From: Oehlia diaphana
Lineage: Eukaryota > Glomeromycota > Glomeromycetes > Glomerales > Glomeraceae
Length of the DNA stretch: 35,805 nucleotides
Assembly: GCA_003833135.1 (NCBI GenBank)
Contig: QZLH01001036.1
Coordinates: 1 to 35,805, forward strand
Direction: 5' to 3'
Shown here: positions 10,961 through 20,198 of the stretch, piece by piece
Layout of the letters: every line of letters begins with the position of its first letter
How positions within the stretch are numbered: position 1 is the first letter of the stretch
The notes under the pieces: model-generated
The model's input: the letters and a program-made list of their open reading frames with translations, nothing else
Databases searched by the model: none
What the model was told of the DNA's origin: nothing
Position numbers and translations under genes: made by a program

Positions 10961-12335
10961 ATGAGTATAAAAGTCATTGAGAGTGAGAAAGTATTGATAA
11001 TATTAAAAAAATGTAAAAAATGTTTAAAAAACAAATTGAGCGTTGATGATTTTTTCCTTCTGCTAAATTGTAATATTTTATTTATATTTCGCGTTCATTA
11101 TATTTCGTTTAATGTTAAATTTAATATATTCTATGGTTCAAGACGTAAACAATCGACGAAAAATAGATACTACATACAAATTTGAAAAAAATTCAATCGG
11201 AAAAAATGTTTTTTCCCAAGTTGTGCATCTTATGAATTCCAAAATCTAATAATACACTCAGAATAATCAAGGTAATATTTTTTATTTAGTTTGCTTAGAA
11301 AATGATCAAAATTGATATATTCAAATGATCGGGCCGCAGCTTTGACAAATTTTAAAATTAATTTGTAACCAACCAGAATGTGGATCCATCATATCGATGT
11401 AAAATTTGATCATAATTTGTTCGATCATTCAAATGAAGTATGGTAATATCTTTGGGGGGGTTTTTTACTTTATAGTTAAATCATAACTAAGTCATCTGAG
11501 AATCCTAAATAATCTTTGTTGAAAATTAAATGAATTGATTATATGCATAAAGTCCGTATTGCACTTGAAAAAAGAATTTTTTAAATAAATTATTATTGTT
11601 GGAAAAAAAAAAAAAAAATTTTATAAGCTTTGACATGTTACAAATTTATTGTATACACATTTATTTTAATCAATTGGTAAAAAAACTTAAGTATCTGTCG
11701 GTCTATTCACCCAACCCTTCTTTTTTGTATATATTGTATAATTTATTTTATCAATAAAGATTTCCGTTGTTTAAATTAAAATTTAATCAAAGAAAAAAAA
11801 AAGTATTTTAAGTATTTTGATATGTTTATCAAATCAATCATCATTTTATGTTATGTTTCCGTGATTTTCCTTATTGATCTTTTTATGGGTGATGTTTATT
11901 TAATAAGTAGTTTAAAATTGCATACGGAACGTAAACCAGTTATTTCACGGATCAGCCTTGATCTCATTTTTTTTTTATCAATGGTAACACGTTATCAATT
12001 TATTTGTAATAGATGCAGAACTAATACAAAGGAAAATTTACATACACCATTCATACACATCAGAAATGTGACCACTGACCACCCCTTTATTATTCTTCCC
12101 ACTACGAATAAAGCTAACCGACCCTCTCTTTTAGTATCAGCCTTGATCTCGTTATCACGGCAGCATTACATTCTCCACATATTCCATATACTTCTTTTCT
12201 TTTTTCTATTTCATCCATATAGATTATTCTATCATCAATTTCTTCCAAATCAATAGAAGAGATTGTAATATCATAATACTAAATGAGTAATTAAATATAT
12301 TTAATACTTAGATCATATGTATTACTTATGATAAA
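10961..12335. other. AT-rich spacer, no supported gene
   Basis: The longest open frame (11822-12256, 144 codons) is poor in charged residues and ends in a phenylalanine-rich tail encoded by simple T-rich DNA. The words ATCAGCCTTGATCTC occur twice inside it (11951 and 12137), suggesting repetitive DNA. I do not call it a gene. Confidence 0.4.
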
Positions 12336-12664
12336 TTATAAGGTTTTATCCAAATCAATATTTCTATAAATTTTTTCTATCAAGATTGGCAAAAATAACT
12401 CGTCATCTGTCGATGTTAGAAAGATGATTTTGGTACCATTCGAACCGTCTCGACGAGAGGATTCCAAACGAGCTATTGACCGTCTTTCTACGATCACATA
12501 TTTTTCAATATCGTCGATAGGAATAGATTTCAGCGAAGTACAAAATATTTCTAATCATTTCTGCCTGGATTTTCAGCTTCATGGGCTAATCCATAGGCAA
12601 GTGTAGATAGAGTAGAAGTCTTAAATCGAGGTACTGTTAATTCATCATCAATAGAAGACTTCAT
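12336..12664 (-). pseudogene. Small frameshifted ORF of unknown family
   Basis: An ATG at 12664 begins MKSSIDDELTVPRFKTSTLS and reads 38 codons to a TAG near 12550. In a different frame the minus strand then carries EIFCTSLKSIPIDDIEKYVI, followed by VERRSIARLESSRRDGSNG and TDDELFLPILIEKIYR, to a TAA at 12336-12338. Both parts have balanced, charged composition and together would make about 110 residues. A single indel near 12555 best explains the break; I see no clear GT...AG intron there. No domain is recognised. The plus-strand ORF at 12424 is its shadow. Confidence 0.4.
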
Positions 12665-12864
12665 TATCGATATTTTCAACAGTAATAGTTTAGCTGCAAG
12701 ATTCAACATGCAAAAAAATAAGCGATGATAACAACTAATTAATATACTAAATTATCACTTCACACAAAATAAATATTGCTAAAACAAGACTTTTTTTTTT
12801 TTACCTTCATTAATCCTGTGCCCAACCTTTTTACAATATACGCATAATTATAATTTTGATAAAT

Positions 12865-12916
12865 GACAGCTTATGAGCGACAGCTTAAGGAGTGACAGCT
12901 TAAGGAGCGACAGCTA
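12865..12916 (+). repeat. 15-bp minisatellite, about 4 copies
   Basis: GACAGCTTAAGGAG plus one variable base is repeated head to tail (TGACAGCTTATGAGC, GACAGCTTAAGGAGT, GACAGCTTAAGGAGC, then a partial copy GACAGCT). Copies differ by one or two bases. Confidence 0.65.
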
Positions 12917-13144
12917 TAAACCAAATTAAGTTATTGTTAGTATAATTAATTTAAGTTGTTAAGGTAATGGTGACAAACGCTACTATGGCTATTATTAATG
13001 TCAAATAAATAAATTCAAAAAAACAATTTTGAAAACATTAATTACATGATATCTTTGATCCAACATTACTTAATACATCATTAATATTGCTTGAAAATTA
13101 AGAGGTAAGTAGTATAAAGTTTTAACCCTTCAGTTCTTCATAAA

Positions 13145-13557
13145 TGAATGATATATCTTGAGGTGATATATCTTGAGATGATATATCTTGGAGAGATATA
13201 TTTTGAGATGATACGTTTGAGATGAGACGAAAAAGCAACAGATGGATATTAAACAGATAAAATTATTTGATATATACTGTATATCTCGCGATGATATGTT
13301 TTGAGATGAGACGATATACTGTATATCTCGTGATAGTATGTTTTGAGATGAGACGATATACCGTATATCTCACGATGATATATTTTGAGATGAGACATAA
13401 CTTTCAAAAATTTTTGATAATTTGTTACTTTCATTATATAAGGAATGATATATCTTGAGGTGATATATCTTGGAGAGATATATTTTGAGATGATATATCT
13501 TGAGATGAGACGAAAAAGCAACAGATGGATATTTAAACAGGTAAAATTATTTGATAT
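13145..13557 (+). repeat. Compound minisatellite: duplicated flank around three 42-bp units
   Basis: The block at 13145-13270 (GATATATCTTGAGGTG repeats followed by GAGACGAAAAAGCAACAG and ATGGATAT) recurs at 13443-13557 with only small changes. Between the two copies lie three 42-bp units at 13271-13312, 13313-13354 and 13355-13396, each with the core CTGTATATCTCG then TTTTGAGATGAGAC. The overlapping ORFs on both strands are repeat artefacts (IYTVYL / YREIYSISSH type peptides) and not proteins. Confidence 0.7.
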
Positions 13558-13658
13558 AAAAATTTGTATATAATGAAGAATATAAAGGTTTGTATAATGA
13601 AGAACCGCGTTACAAAGGTTTAATCAACAACAACTAAAAAAAAGTGAGCGTGATTTAT

Positions 13659-13764
13659 CCAATCAGAAATGACGTACGTGACAACGAATCCTCACGTGAT
13701 TTGTCTATTTTCCAATCAGAAATGACGTACGTGACAACGAATCCTCACGTGATTTGTCTATTTT
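13659..13764 (+). repeat. Exact 53-bp tandem duplication with CCAAT, TGACGT and TCACGTGA boxes
   Basis: Units 13659-13711 and 13712-13764 are identical by my reading. Each starts with CCAATCAGAA, then has TGACGTACGTGACA, then TCCTCACGTGATTTG. CCAAT is the HAP/NF-Y site, TGACGT is the half-site of bZIP CRE/ATF factors and TCACGTGA is an E-box palindrome bound by bHLH factors in fungi. The doubled cluster looks like an upstream activating element. The nearest plus-strand coding sequence is the minisatellite ORF beyond 14090. Confidence 0.55.
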
Positions 13765-13960
13765 CTTGATAATTTATAGATTTTTTACACACGCTAGTCG
13801 CTGGGGGCTTAGGCTCCTTTGTATTAGAATAGACGAAGCGAAATTTTCTGTAATCACTCCTGCGTTTGTTTCTTATGAAATTTCATTTCTCTACTCAAAC
13901 AAAAAAACAAAACCCTCGCTTCGCTCTGGACAATCATTTTGCCAATATCTATAAGAGATA
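13765..13960 (+). repeat. Possible dispersed repeat fragment (relatively GC-rich block)
   Basis: This block is richer in G+C than its surroundings. The open frame at 13754-13954 encodes RWGLRLLCIRIDEAKF and KPSLRSGQSFCQYL. Peptides of this type, encoded by CTTCGCTCTGG-type DNA, usually arise from non-coding dispersed repeats rather than conserved proteins; that judgement is experience-based. I do not call a gene. Confidence 0.3.
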
Positions 13961-14089
13961 AACGCATTTTTATTTACCGCTGTTTAATTTAACGTTATAT
14001 TTATAATATTTAATATTAATATTGTCAAATTAAGTTTGAAAGAATTTTGTAGTCTACAAAATTCATGATTTGTGAAAGAGATTTTTTAG

Positions 14090-14341
14090 AAATCGTTAAT
14101 TCAAGAAAAAAGTGTTTATAAGAAGTTAGCTGAACGCGTTTATGAAATTTATGCATCAAGATATTCACTTTCATTTAAAGTTGAATCAACGAAACTTTTG
14201 AAAGAACCTTCCCCTTCGTTAACACAACTTTCCATTATTACAAATGAGGGGGGAACAAATAACATTATTATAAATGAGAGGAAACAAAATAATATTATAG
14301 TAAATGAAGAGAAACATATATATATATTTATATCTTTTTAG
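14090..14341 (+). CDS. Possible upstream exon or fragment of the 42-bp-repeat gene
   Basis: This 83-codon stop-to-stop frame reads LIQEKSVYKKLAERVYEIYA then SRYSLSFKVE, a basic amphipathic segment. After KEPSPSLTQLS come three short repeats (IITNEGGTN, NIIINERKQ, NIIVNEEK). The NII(T/I/V)NE motif resembles the NIITNMEE junction of the 14-residue repeats downstream. The two parts may therefore be exons of one gene, or one an early copy of the other. The helical part vaguely recalls the third helix of an HMG box, but the rest of such a domain is not visible. There is no in-frame ATG at the start, and a splice to the repeat exon cannot be fixed (a TTAAC...CAG acceptor at 14447-14458 is possible). 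Confidence 0.3.
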   Translation, partial: KSLIQEKSVYKKLAERVYEIYASRYSLSFKVESTKLLKEPSPSLTQLSIITNEGGTNNIIINERKQNNIIVNEEKHIYIFISF

Positions 14342-14443
14342 TATTGATACTATTTTACAATTTATTTTGTATTTAAAGCGAATTATATGAAAAAGCATTA
14401 TTTCCAGTAGTATAATTCAAGATAGTTTGATTTTGCCAACAAG

Positions 14444-14686
14444 AAATTAACTATATCAGATAATATAAGTGAACGAAATATTATTACAAATATGGAAGAA
14501 CTTAATACAAGCGAACGAAATATTATAACAGATATGGAAGAACTTAATACAAGCGAACGAAATATTATTACAAATATGGAAGAACTTAATACAAGCGAAC
14601 GAAATATTATTACAAATATGGAAGAACTTAATACAAGCGAACGAAATATTATAACAGATATGGAAGAACTTAATACAAGCGAACGA
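14444..14686 (+). repeat. First copy of the 42-bp repeat region (likely false assembly duplicate)
   Basis: These 243 bases are identical, by my reading, to 14772-15014, including the unique lead-in AAATTAACTATATCAG and the exact order of unit variants. This copy abuts the left side of the N gap and the second copy abuts the right side. Contig ends sharing the same sequence on both sides of a scaffold gap usually mean an unresolved overlap. The frame encodes about five MEELNTSERNIIT(D/N) units. Confidence 0.75.
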
Positions 14687-14771
14687 NNNNNNNNNNNNNN
14701 NNNNNNNNNNNNNNNNNNNNNNNNNNNNNNNNNNNNNNNNNNNNNNNNNNNNNNNNNNNNNNNNNNNNNNN
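14687..14771. other. Assembly gap (85 N)
   Basis: An 85-base run of N lies inside the minisatellite. Its true size is unknown, and the repeat on both sides explains why assembly failed here. Confidence 0.99.
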
Positions 14772-14819
14772 AAATTAACTATATCAGATAATATAAGTGA
14801 ACGAAATATTATTACAAAT

Positions 14820-15404
14820 ATGGAAGAACTTAATACAAGCGAACGAAATATTATAACAGATATGGAAGAACTTAATACAAGCGAACGAAATATTATTACA
14901 AATATGGAAGAACTTAATACAAGCGAACGAAATATTATTACAAATATGGAAGAACTTAATACAAGCGAACGAAATATTATAACAGATATGGAAGAACTTA
15001 ATACAAGCGAACGAAATATTATAACAGATATGGAAGAACTTAATACAAGCGAACGAAATATTATTACAAATATGGAAGAACTTAATACAAGCGAACGAAA
15101 TATTATTACAAATATGGAAGAACTTAATACAAGCGAACGAAATATTATAACAGATATGGAAGAACTTAATACAAGCGAACGAAATATTATAACAGATATG
15201 GAAGAACTTAATACAAGCGAACGAAATTTTATAACAGATATGGAAGAACTTAATACAAGCGAACGAAATATTATTACAGATATGGAAGAACTTAATATTA
15301 TAGACGAAACTATTACAGATGAGGGAGACATAATTGATGATCAAGTAAATAATGTCAAATCAATTGAGGAAATTTATAACAATGTAATTTCCTGCACAAC
15401 ATGA
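14820..15404 (+). CDS. Repeat protein with tandem 14-residue units
   Basis: The frame holds eleven nearly perfect 14-residue units, MEELNTSERNIIT(D/N), encoded by 42-bp repeats from 14820 to 15281. An acidic tail follows (MEELNIIDETITDEGDIIDD then QVNNVKSIEEIYNNVISCTT) before a TGA at 15402-15404. Units are two heptads long with Met1, Leu4 and Ile11 in a/d-like positions, which suggests a coiled coil (inference). The frame is open upstream to the gap, so the ATG at 14820 is only the first methionine after it and the true start is unknown. Unit variants fall in a D-N-N-D order that repeats, giving a 168-bp higher-order period. No family is recognised. It could be a lineage-specific acidic repeat protein or a minisatellite that happens to stay open. 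Confidence 0.45.
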   Translation: MEELNTSERNIITDMEELNTSERNIITNMEELNTSERNIITNMEELNTSERNIITDMEELNTSERNIITDMEELNTSERNIITNMEELNTSERNIITNMEELNTSERNIITDMEELNTSERNIITDMEELNTSERNFITDMEELNTSERNIITDMEELNIIDETITDEGDIIDDQVNNVKSIEEIYNNVISCTT

Positions 15405-15957
15405 TTATCTCTCCTGAAGCGCAAATGAGAGTTGTAGCATCCGCAAACAACAATATCTTTACACACCAAAATATGGTTAGCTTACTATCGTTATCTAAAA
15501 ACGCACAATACGCAAAATTCATCATTAGGATTAATTCCGAGGTATCAGTACACGTATCTCTTTAAGAAAATTGCAGATGAAAGCAGGATTCAATGGGTGC
15601 ATCTTAACAATGCACCCTGAACTACTACTGCAAGTTAATTTACCGAATAACTACAACTTTAATTTACTTAAGGCAATGAAGGACCAGCTGTATAATTTCG
15701 AAAGCACAGCTAAAGCGGACTGGAACATACAGTTGGACAGTCCCACGATCATTTCGATTTTACATGGCTCTAACTGTCCGGATCACCGACACCATATAAC
15801 AGACAAGAGAAAAGCCCTAGAATCATATATACGTAGGTCTGAATCACAACTTCACCTAATTTTTCTACAACAACTAACTCATGATCATGGCTCTGTGCTG
15901 CTGGAGTACTGCTGGAGTGGAGACAAATTAAACTCGCACTTGGAATCTCTTTAAAGG
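15401..15957 (+). pseudogene. Decayed coding relic, possibly retroelement-derived
   Basis: Protein-like pieces occur in changing frames. They begin with MIISPEAQMRVVASANNNIF onward (15401-15565, its ATG overlapping the TGA of the repeat ORF). Next comes KKIADESRIQWVHLNNAP in another frame (about 15565-15615). Then ELLLQVNLPNNYNFNLLKAM and NIQLDSPTIISILHGSNCPD run in the frame that stays open from 15571 to 15954. Base composition is clearly less AT-rich than the surroundings, as in inserted elements. No catalytic motif is visible. I suspect a transposable element or its captured sequence but cannot name it. Confidence 0.35.
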
Positions 15958-16430
15958 GTCCAACACCGGTTCCATAGCGGAATGACGAATGGTTTATAAT
16001 GTTTATAATAATATTAGAATAGTTATATAGTTTTTTACTTTATGTATAATCACTACATTATCCTAATAAATTTGTAATGTACTGCGGTTAGCAATAAAAA
16101 AGGAACTTTCGTTTCACCTGTTCTATATTTTATGATTTAAGGTATCATTATGTATCTACAAGTAAGAGAAATTTTTCAATAAATTGTATTGTATTATTTA
16201 TGGATTAAATTTAATAATTTTTCATTTGTAGTAATTATTTTAATTTCTTTAAATTTATTATAGAAATTGCTTCCCAACTTGAATTATCTACCATTTGGGT
16301 CAAATAGTGTTACTGTTGAATTTCAATTATAGGAACAAATACTTTCAAGAATGACATCAATGCATATTTATTTTTTTTATAATCAATCTTAGAACAAGTT
16401 TGCTTCAGTAATATGCGTTCAAGATCCTAA

Positions 16431-16474
16431 ACATACTAAGAAGGCAGCAAGAACATACTAAGAAGGCAACAAGA
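16431..16474 (+). repeat. Two-copy 22-bp tandem repeat
   Basis: ACATACTAAGAAGGCAGCAA plus GA (16431-16452) is followed directly by a copy with one base changed (16453-16474). Confidence 0.65.
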
Positions 16475-17760
16475 AGTGCTGTGACTGGTGCTTGTCTCTT
16501 AACATGCACAATATCAATTCAATATTCTAGCGCCAATTTAATTATAGATTGTTAAGATGATGCTGTAGCTTTTTTCATCATAAATCATAAGGAAATACAG
16601 CCAGGTATTTGAAGGTCCCTATATTTTTATCTTTTAAAATAGGTAATGATTTATTATATAAATAGATGTATTATTTGATTTACTAATATTATTATGTTTT
16701 TATATTATTTTAATAGGTAAAATGGTGATGGTTGTTTAATACGAATTCATATAACGATTCTTTAACTAATGTTATGATCGGGAATTTTTTTACGGAATGA
16801 AAAGGTCACATCGGGCGTTGTCGATGTGGTTAAATTAGGTTAATTTAGTAACAAACGATAATTATCTAAATTATTTTATTGCTAAAAAGTGTTTGTTAAA
16901 TAGATTAATTGTTTATTAATCATTTATTAATTAAAAGATATATTATTCAATATATTGGTATCCATATTAAAATCTATGTTAAAAAATCTATGTAATTATC
17001 CAAAAAATTTTAAAAAAAACTACAAAAAGAAAACGTTTCAAATTTAAAAAAAAATTTGTAATTAAGGATTCTTAAAATTGAAAAAGATTCAGCCAATTTA
17101 TTCTTTGATTGGACAAAATCGCCATCACATGACCACATAATTTTTGACCCAATTGAAAGTATATCATTTCTGCGTTAAATATTCTTATTGGTGGAATGTT
17201 ACGAAATGTAGTTTCGCATATTATTGTAGCAAATGAAGATTGATACTCCTAATATGATAAGGAAATGGATCTTTAAATAATGTTTCCTTTTATTCTTTGG
17301 TGGTGGTGATGATATCACTATTCTGGTTTTATATATTGATCCTTAATATTTTGTATTGTGTACCTCGGTACTTGCTAAATTTCGTGTTTGGCATGATAAT
17401 AAGAATCGAATTTTCTCCTTCCTAACAAAAAGTAGCCAAAAAAACAAAGGAAAAAGCCATTACTTAAAATAATGTTATTTTTAGTAGTAGCAATTTTTTT
17501 TTTTTTGTGTAAAAACCAAGTGAACGTTGTCTAGAAATTAACCAAGTGTTGATTAAAGCAGTTAGTAAAGAACAAAAAATATTGTTAATTTCCCTTTCAC
17601 CATTTCACCAACTGTTGACCACAGGTAAACTATAATTTATCAATTAGATTTACCCAATGAATTCACACCAAAAAGGGCTCGCTTGATCAATTCAGATTTG
17701 AGACTATGTTAAAAATTTAAAGTTCGAAATAATATTTATTGTAAAATAAATTGTTTATAT

Positions 17761-17885
17761 AATAATAACATATTTGTATGATAAAATATAAAATAAAGAT
17801 TCATTCAATAATAACATATTGTATGATAAAATATAAAATAAATAATAACATACTGTATGATAAAATATAAAATAAAGATTCATTC
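17761..17885 (+). repeat. Three-copy tandem repeat in the 3' flank of F-box gene 1
   Basis: Units 17761-17806, 17807-17840 and 17841-17885 share AATAATAACATA then GTATGATAAAATATAAAATA. The middle copy lacks the AAGATTCATTC tail present in the outer two. The array lies about 130 bp beyond the stop codon of the F-box gene, where a 3' untranslated region could reach. Confidence 0.6.
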
Positions 17886-18012
17886 AATACTAATTTGAAA
17901 AAACCATATCCTTATTTCTCTATAAGAGCCTCCGCCAATCCTAATTTTTAAAAAATCCTAATCTTGTTAGTTACTCTCGTATTATATAACAGAAACAAAC
18001 GTAATAAATATT

Positions 18013-19722
18013 TTAAAAATATTCAAATACTTCTTCTACTTCTTCGTCATCGTACATTTTAATCCCAAATTTAATAACACCTAAATTTTCATATTTTTTA
18101 GCTATTTTCATACTTTCTTCATCTAATAATTTATTTTCATCTTTCTTAAGGATTATTAAAGAAAGTAATTTTTTTGGTACTCTATTTTCCCAGCTTATGA
18201 AAAATGATTCTAAATCTTTCGGAGATACAAATTTTAAATATTTCGAAGATTCTAAATCTTCCGGAGATACAAATTCTAAATCTTCAGATTCTAAATCTTC
18301 TGAAGATACAATTTCAAAATATTCTGGAGATGCAGATTCTAAATCTTCCGGAGATACATATTCAATATCTCCCGTAGATGCAAAATTTGAATCTGAATCA
18401 GCATTATATATTTTTAATTCATGAAAACTATTTGGTGAATGATTTGCAACAATTTCTAATACCTCTGTTTCGTTCAAATATTCTATCCCACACCAAATTT
18501 TAATACTTTCCAAGTATTGACATCTAATAAATATTGCTTGTAATAAATGTAATTCATTACTTTTAAAAATTACAAAAAGACTTTGAAGATTTAGACAAAA
18601 ATTAGCAAGAGATGAAATTACTGTACTCTCAAGTTCACATAAAAAAAGCTTTTTAAGGGTTTTCCCATTATTTTTTAAGAATTTTATTAAACTCTCAGGT
18701 TTTGGACGCTGAAAAGGTATTTTTAATACTTGTAATCTGGGAAAATGAGAGGCTTCTATCTTAACAAAATCCTCAATAAAGTCATCATCAACACCATCAT
18801 CGGGTGGAAATGAAAAAATAACTTCTTGTAAATTTATGAAAAAACTAACAAATGATAATGGTAAACAAATATCATTACTATAAAGATGTAATTTTGTTAT
18901 TGTATTAGATTGACTTATTAAGGCGGGTATAATATCTTTCCAACTCACGTCAATAGTTGACAAAGCTAAATTTTTTAAATTTTTCTGTTTAGAAATTAAT
19001 TCTCCTAATCCTTTTAGGCCATTTAGACCATTAAAATCTATAAAAATTGTTCGTAAATTATGACTTATTTGTGAAAGTTGTTGAAAAAATTCAGAGGGAA
19101 TATTTGAACCGCAGCGCAATTCTGAAAGTTTTCTTGCCCCAGGGAACTCAGCGAGAGGAAAACGGAAAAAATTAGGAGAAATATCTGAACCGCAGCGTAA
19201 TTCTGAAAGTTCTCTTGCTCTGGGGAACTCAGCGAGAGAAAATTTGATTATATAATTATCTTGACATTTTTTATTATAAGGATAAATCAATTTTTTTAAA
19301 GATGAAATTTGGCTTGTAAACATTTGGAAAATTTTATCTAGTACTAGTAATTTTCCAAATTTATTAATATAAACATTATCAACCATTTTAATAATTCTAT
19401 AAATTGGCAAGACTTTGCAATATGCTGCATAGTTAAAAAGTGGTGGTGTGAATGTGGAAAATGAAATAATTCTATTTTCAGATAAGAGTTTTTTTGATTT
19501 ATTAGGAAGACATGCAATTAACATGTGAAGAATTAATGATTCCACTTTGGATTGACGAGAAATGTCAGAACTATTAAAGTTCAAAGCATTCCTCCATAAA
19601 ATTCTAACAGAAGTTCTACACCAAAGGCGATTAACTAATAAACACGAATGTAAAGCGGGTTTATTTTGCTCCAAATTTTCAAAAATTTCATTTAAACAAT
19701 CCGCTGGAAGTTTATCTGCCAT
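18013..19722 (-). CDS. F-box / leucine-rich-repeat protein 1
   Basis: This is a complete single-exon gene of 569 residues. Residues 3-48 form an F-box: LPADCLNEIFENL, then LHSCLLVNRLWCRTSVRILW. F-boxes bind Skp1, so the protein is presumably a substrate adaptor of an SCF ubiquitin ligase. Residues about 140-440 carry irregular leucine-rich repeats (LRTIFIDFNGL, LKNLALSTIDV, ITKLHLYSNDI, LQVLKIPF, LKKLFLCEL), the likely substrate-binding face. A 27-residue tandem duplication sits at 161-187 and 188-214 (both LAEFP.AR.LSELRCGS). Residues 454-507 are an acidic run of SPEDLES-like repeats ending in SPKDLESFFISWENRVPKKL, the usual C-terminal signature of this family. The ATG follows an A-run (good fungal context). 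An E-box palindrome lies about 140 bp upstream. The target protein is unknown. Confidence 0.85.
   Translation of the reverse strand: MADKLPADCLNEIFENLEQNKPALHSCLLVNRLWCRTSVRILWRNALNFNSSDISRQSKVESLILHMLIACLPNKSKKLLSENRIISFSTFTPPLFNYAAYCKVLPIYRIIKMVDNVYINKFGKLLVLDKIFQMFTSQISSLKKLIYPYNKKCQDNYIIKFSLAEFPRARELSELRCGSDISPNFFRFPLAEFPGARKLSELRCGSNIPSEFFQQLSQISHNLRTIFIDFNGLNGLKGLGELISKQKNLKNLALSTIDVSWKDIIPALISQSNTITKLHLYSNDICLPLSFVSFFINLQEVIFSFPPDDGVDDDFIEDFVKIEASHFPRLQVLKIPFQRPKPESLIKFLKNNGKTLKKLFLCELESTVISSLANFCLNLQSLFVIFKSNELHLLQAIFIRCQYLESIKIWCGIEYLNETEVLEIVANHSPNSFHELKIYNADSDSNFASTGDIEYVSPEDLESASPEYFEIVSSEDLESEDLEFVSPEDLESSKYLKFVSPKDLESFFISWENRVPKKLLSLIILKKDENKLLDEESMKIAKKYENLGVIKFGIKMYDDEEVEEVFEYF
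18197..18390 (-). repeat. Coding minisatellite (SPEDLES repeats) inside F-box gene 1
   Basis: On the plus strand the word GATTCTAAATCTTCCGGAGA and its variants recur about six times at irregular 21-36 bp spacing. All spacings keep the reading frame, so the protein gains extra acidic SPEDLES / SSEDLES blocks and stays open. The template appears to be the conserved SPKDLESFFISW segment just downstream in the protein. Confidence 0.6.
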
Positions 19723-19863
19723 TTTTTTTTTTGCTATATCAGGGCAGAAGTTGGTTTAAAAAATATAAGGAGAAAAAATTATTCGTTCATCGACTTTCTG
19801 TGTGATAAATATATAGAGTTTTTCCGGATTGTAGTGTGACAAAATCTTTTTTTGACCTTTATA

Positions 19864-19871
19864 TCACGTGA
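19864..19871. promoter_or_regulatory. TCACGTGA E-box palindrome upstream of F-box gene 1
   Basis: This perfect 8-bp palindrome lies 142 bp upstream of the start codon of the F-box gene. TCACGTGA is a classical bHLH site in fungi. The same word recurs at 4376, 6875, 13692, 13745, 29440 and 29793. Function is inferred only from sequence and position. Confidence 0.35.
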
Positions 19872-20198
19872 TGCTATTTTTGGATTTCGGCATTCGGGAT
19901 TTTGGACGGATCCCCCTACACTAGAAAAACCGTTAAAGTTCGTCGCGTTATTTATTCAATTTCTATTTCATCAAATAAAATAAGATTTTTTCTTAATCGT
20001 CGTAGTTTAAATTAAATGTATGAATTCATGTAATGTGGAGTTTTGAAACTATTAAATAAAAGAATTAGAAATTATAAACGTATGTCATGAGTAATATTTA
20101 AGGGATATGTTCAAGGTACTAGTATTGGTAGTAGTAATATTTTTAAGCAAATTACAGAAGCAAAAAAAATACCTTTTTGAGTGTAACACAGCGAAGGT

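Larger units (their letters stand above)
15960..18012. other. AT-rich intergenic region with two small tandem repeats
   Basis: No gene is supported. Besides the repeats listed separately there is a small hairpin near 16806-16828 (CACATCG...CGATGTG with an 8-nt loop). Confidence 0.45.

Noticed and set aside
11822..12256. 144-codon ORF with hydrophobic N- and C-termini, possible membrane protein
   Set aside because: The hydrophobic ends are encoded by simple T-rich DNA, an internal 15-bp word is duplicated in the frame, and no conserved motif or promoter is visible.
13249..13521. ORFs on both strands in the GATATATC repeat block
   Set aside because: Repeat-derived peptides only; no start context and no similarity to proteins.
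14456..15344. Long minus-strand ORFs (291 and 186 codons) with SIFVIIFRSLVLS or CNNISFACIKFFHI repeats
   Set aside because: They are reverse-strand readings of the 42-bp array, which stays open in several frames because its unit is a multiple of three and lacks stops.
18197..18424. Serine/aspartate-rich plus-strand ORF
   Set aside because: Antisense shadow of the SPEDLES repeat in the F-box gene.
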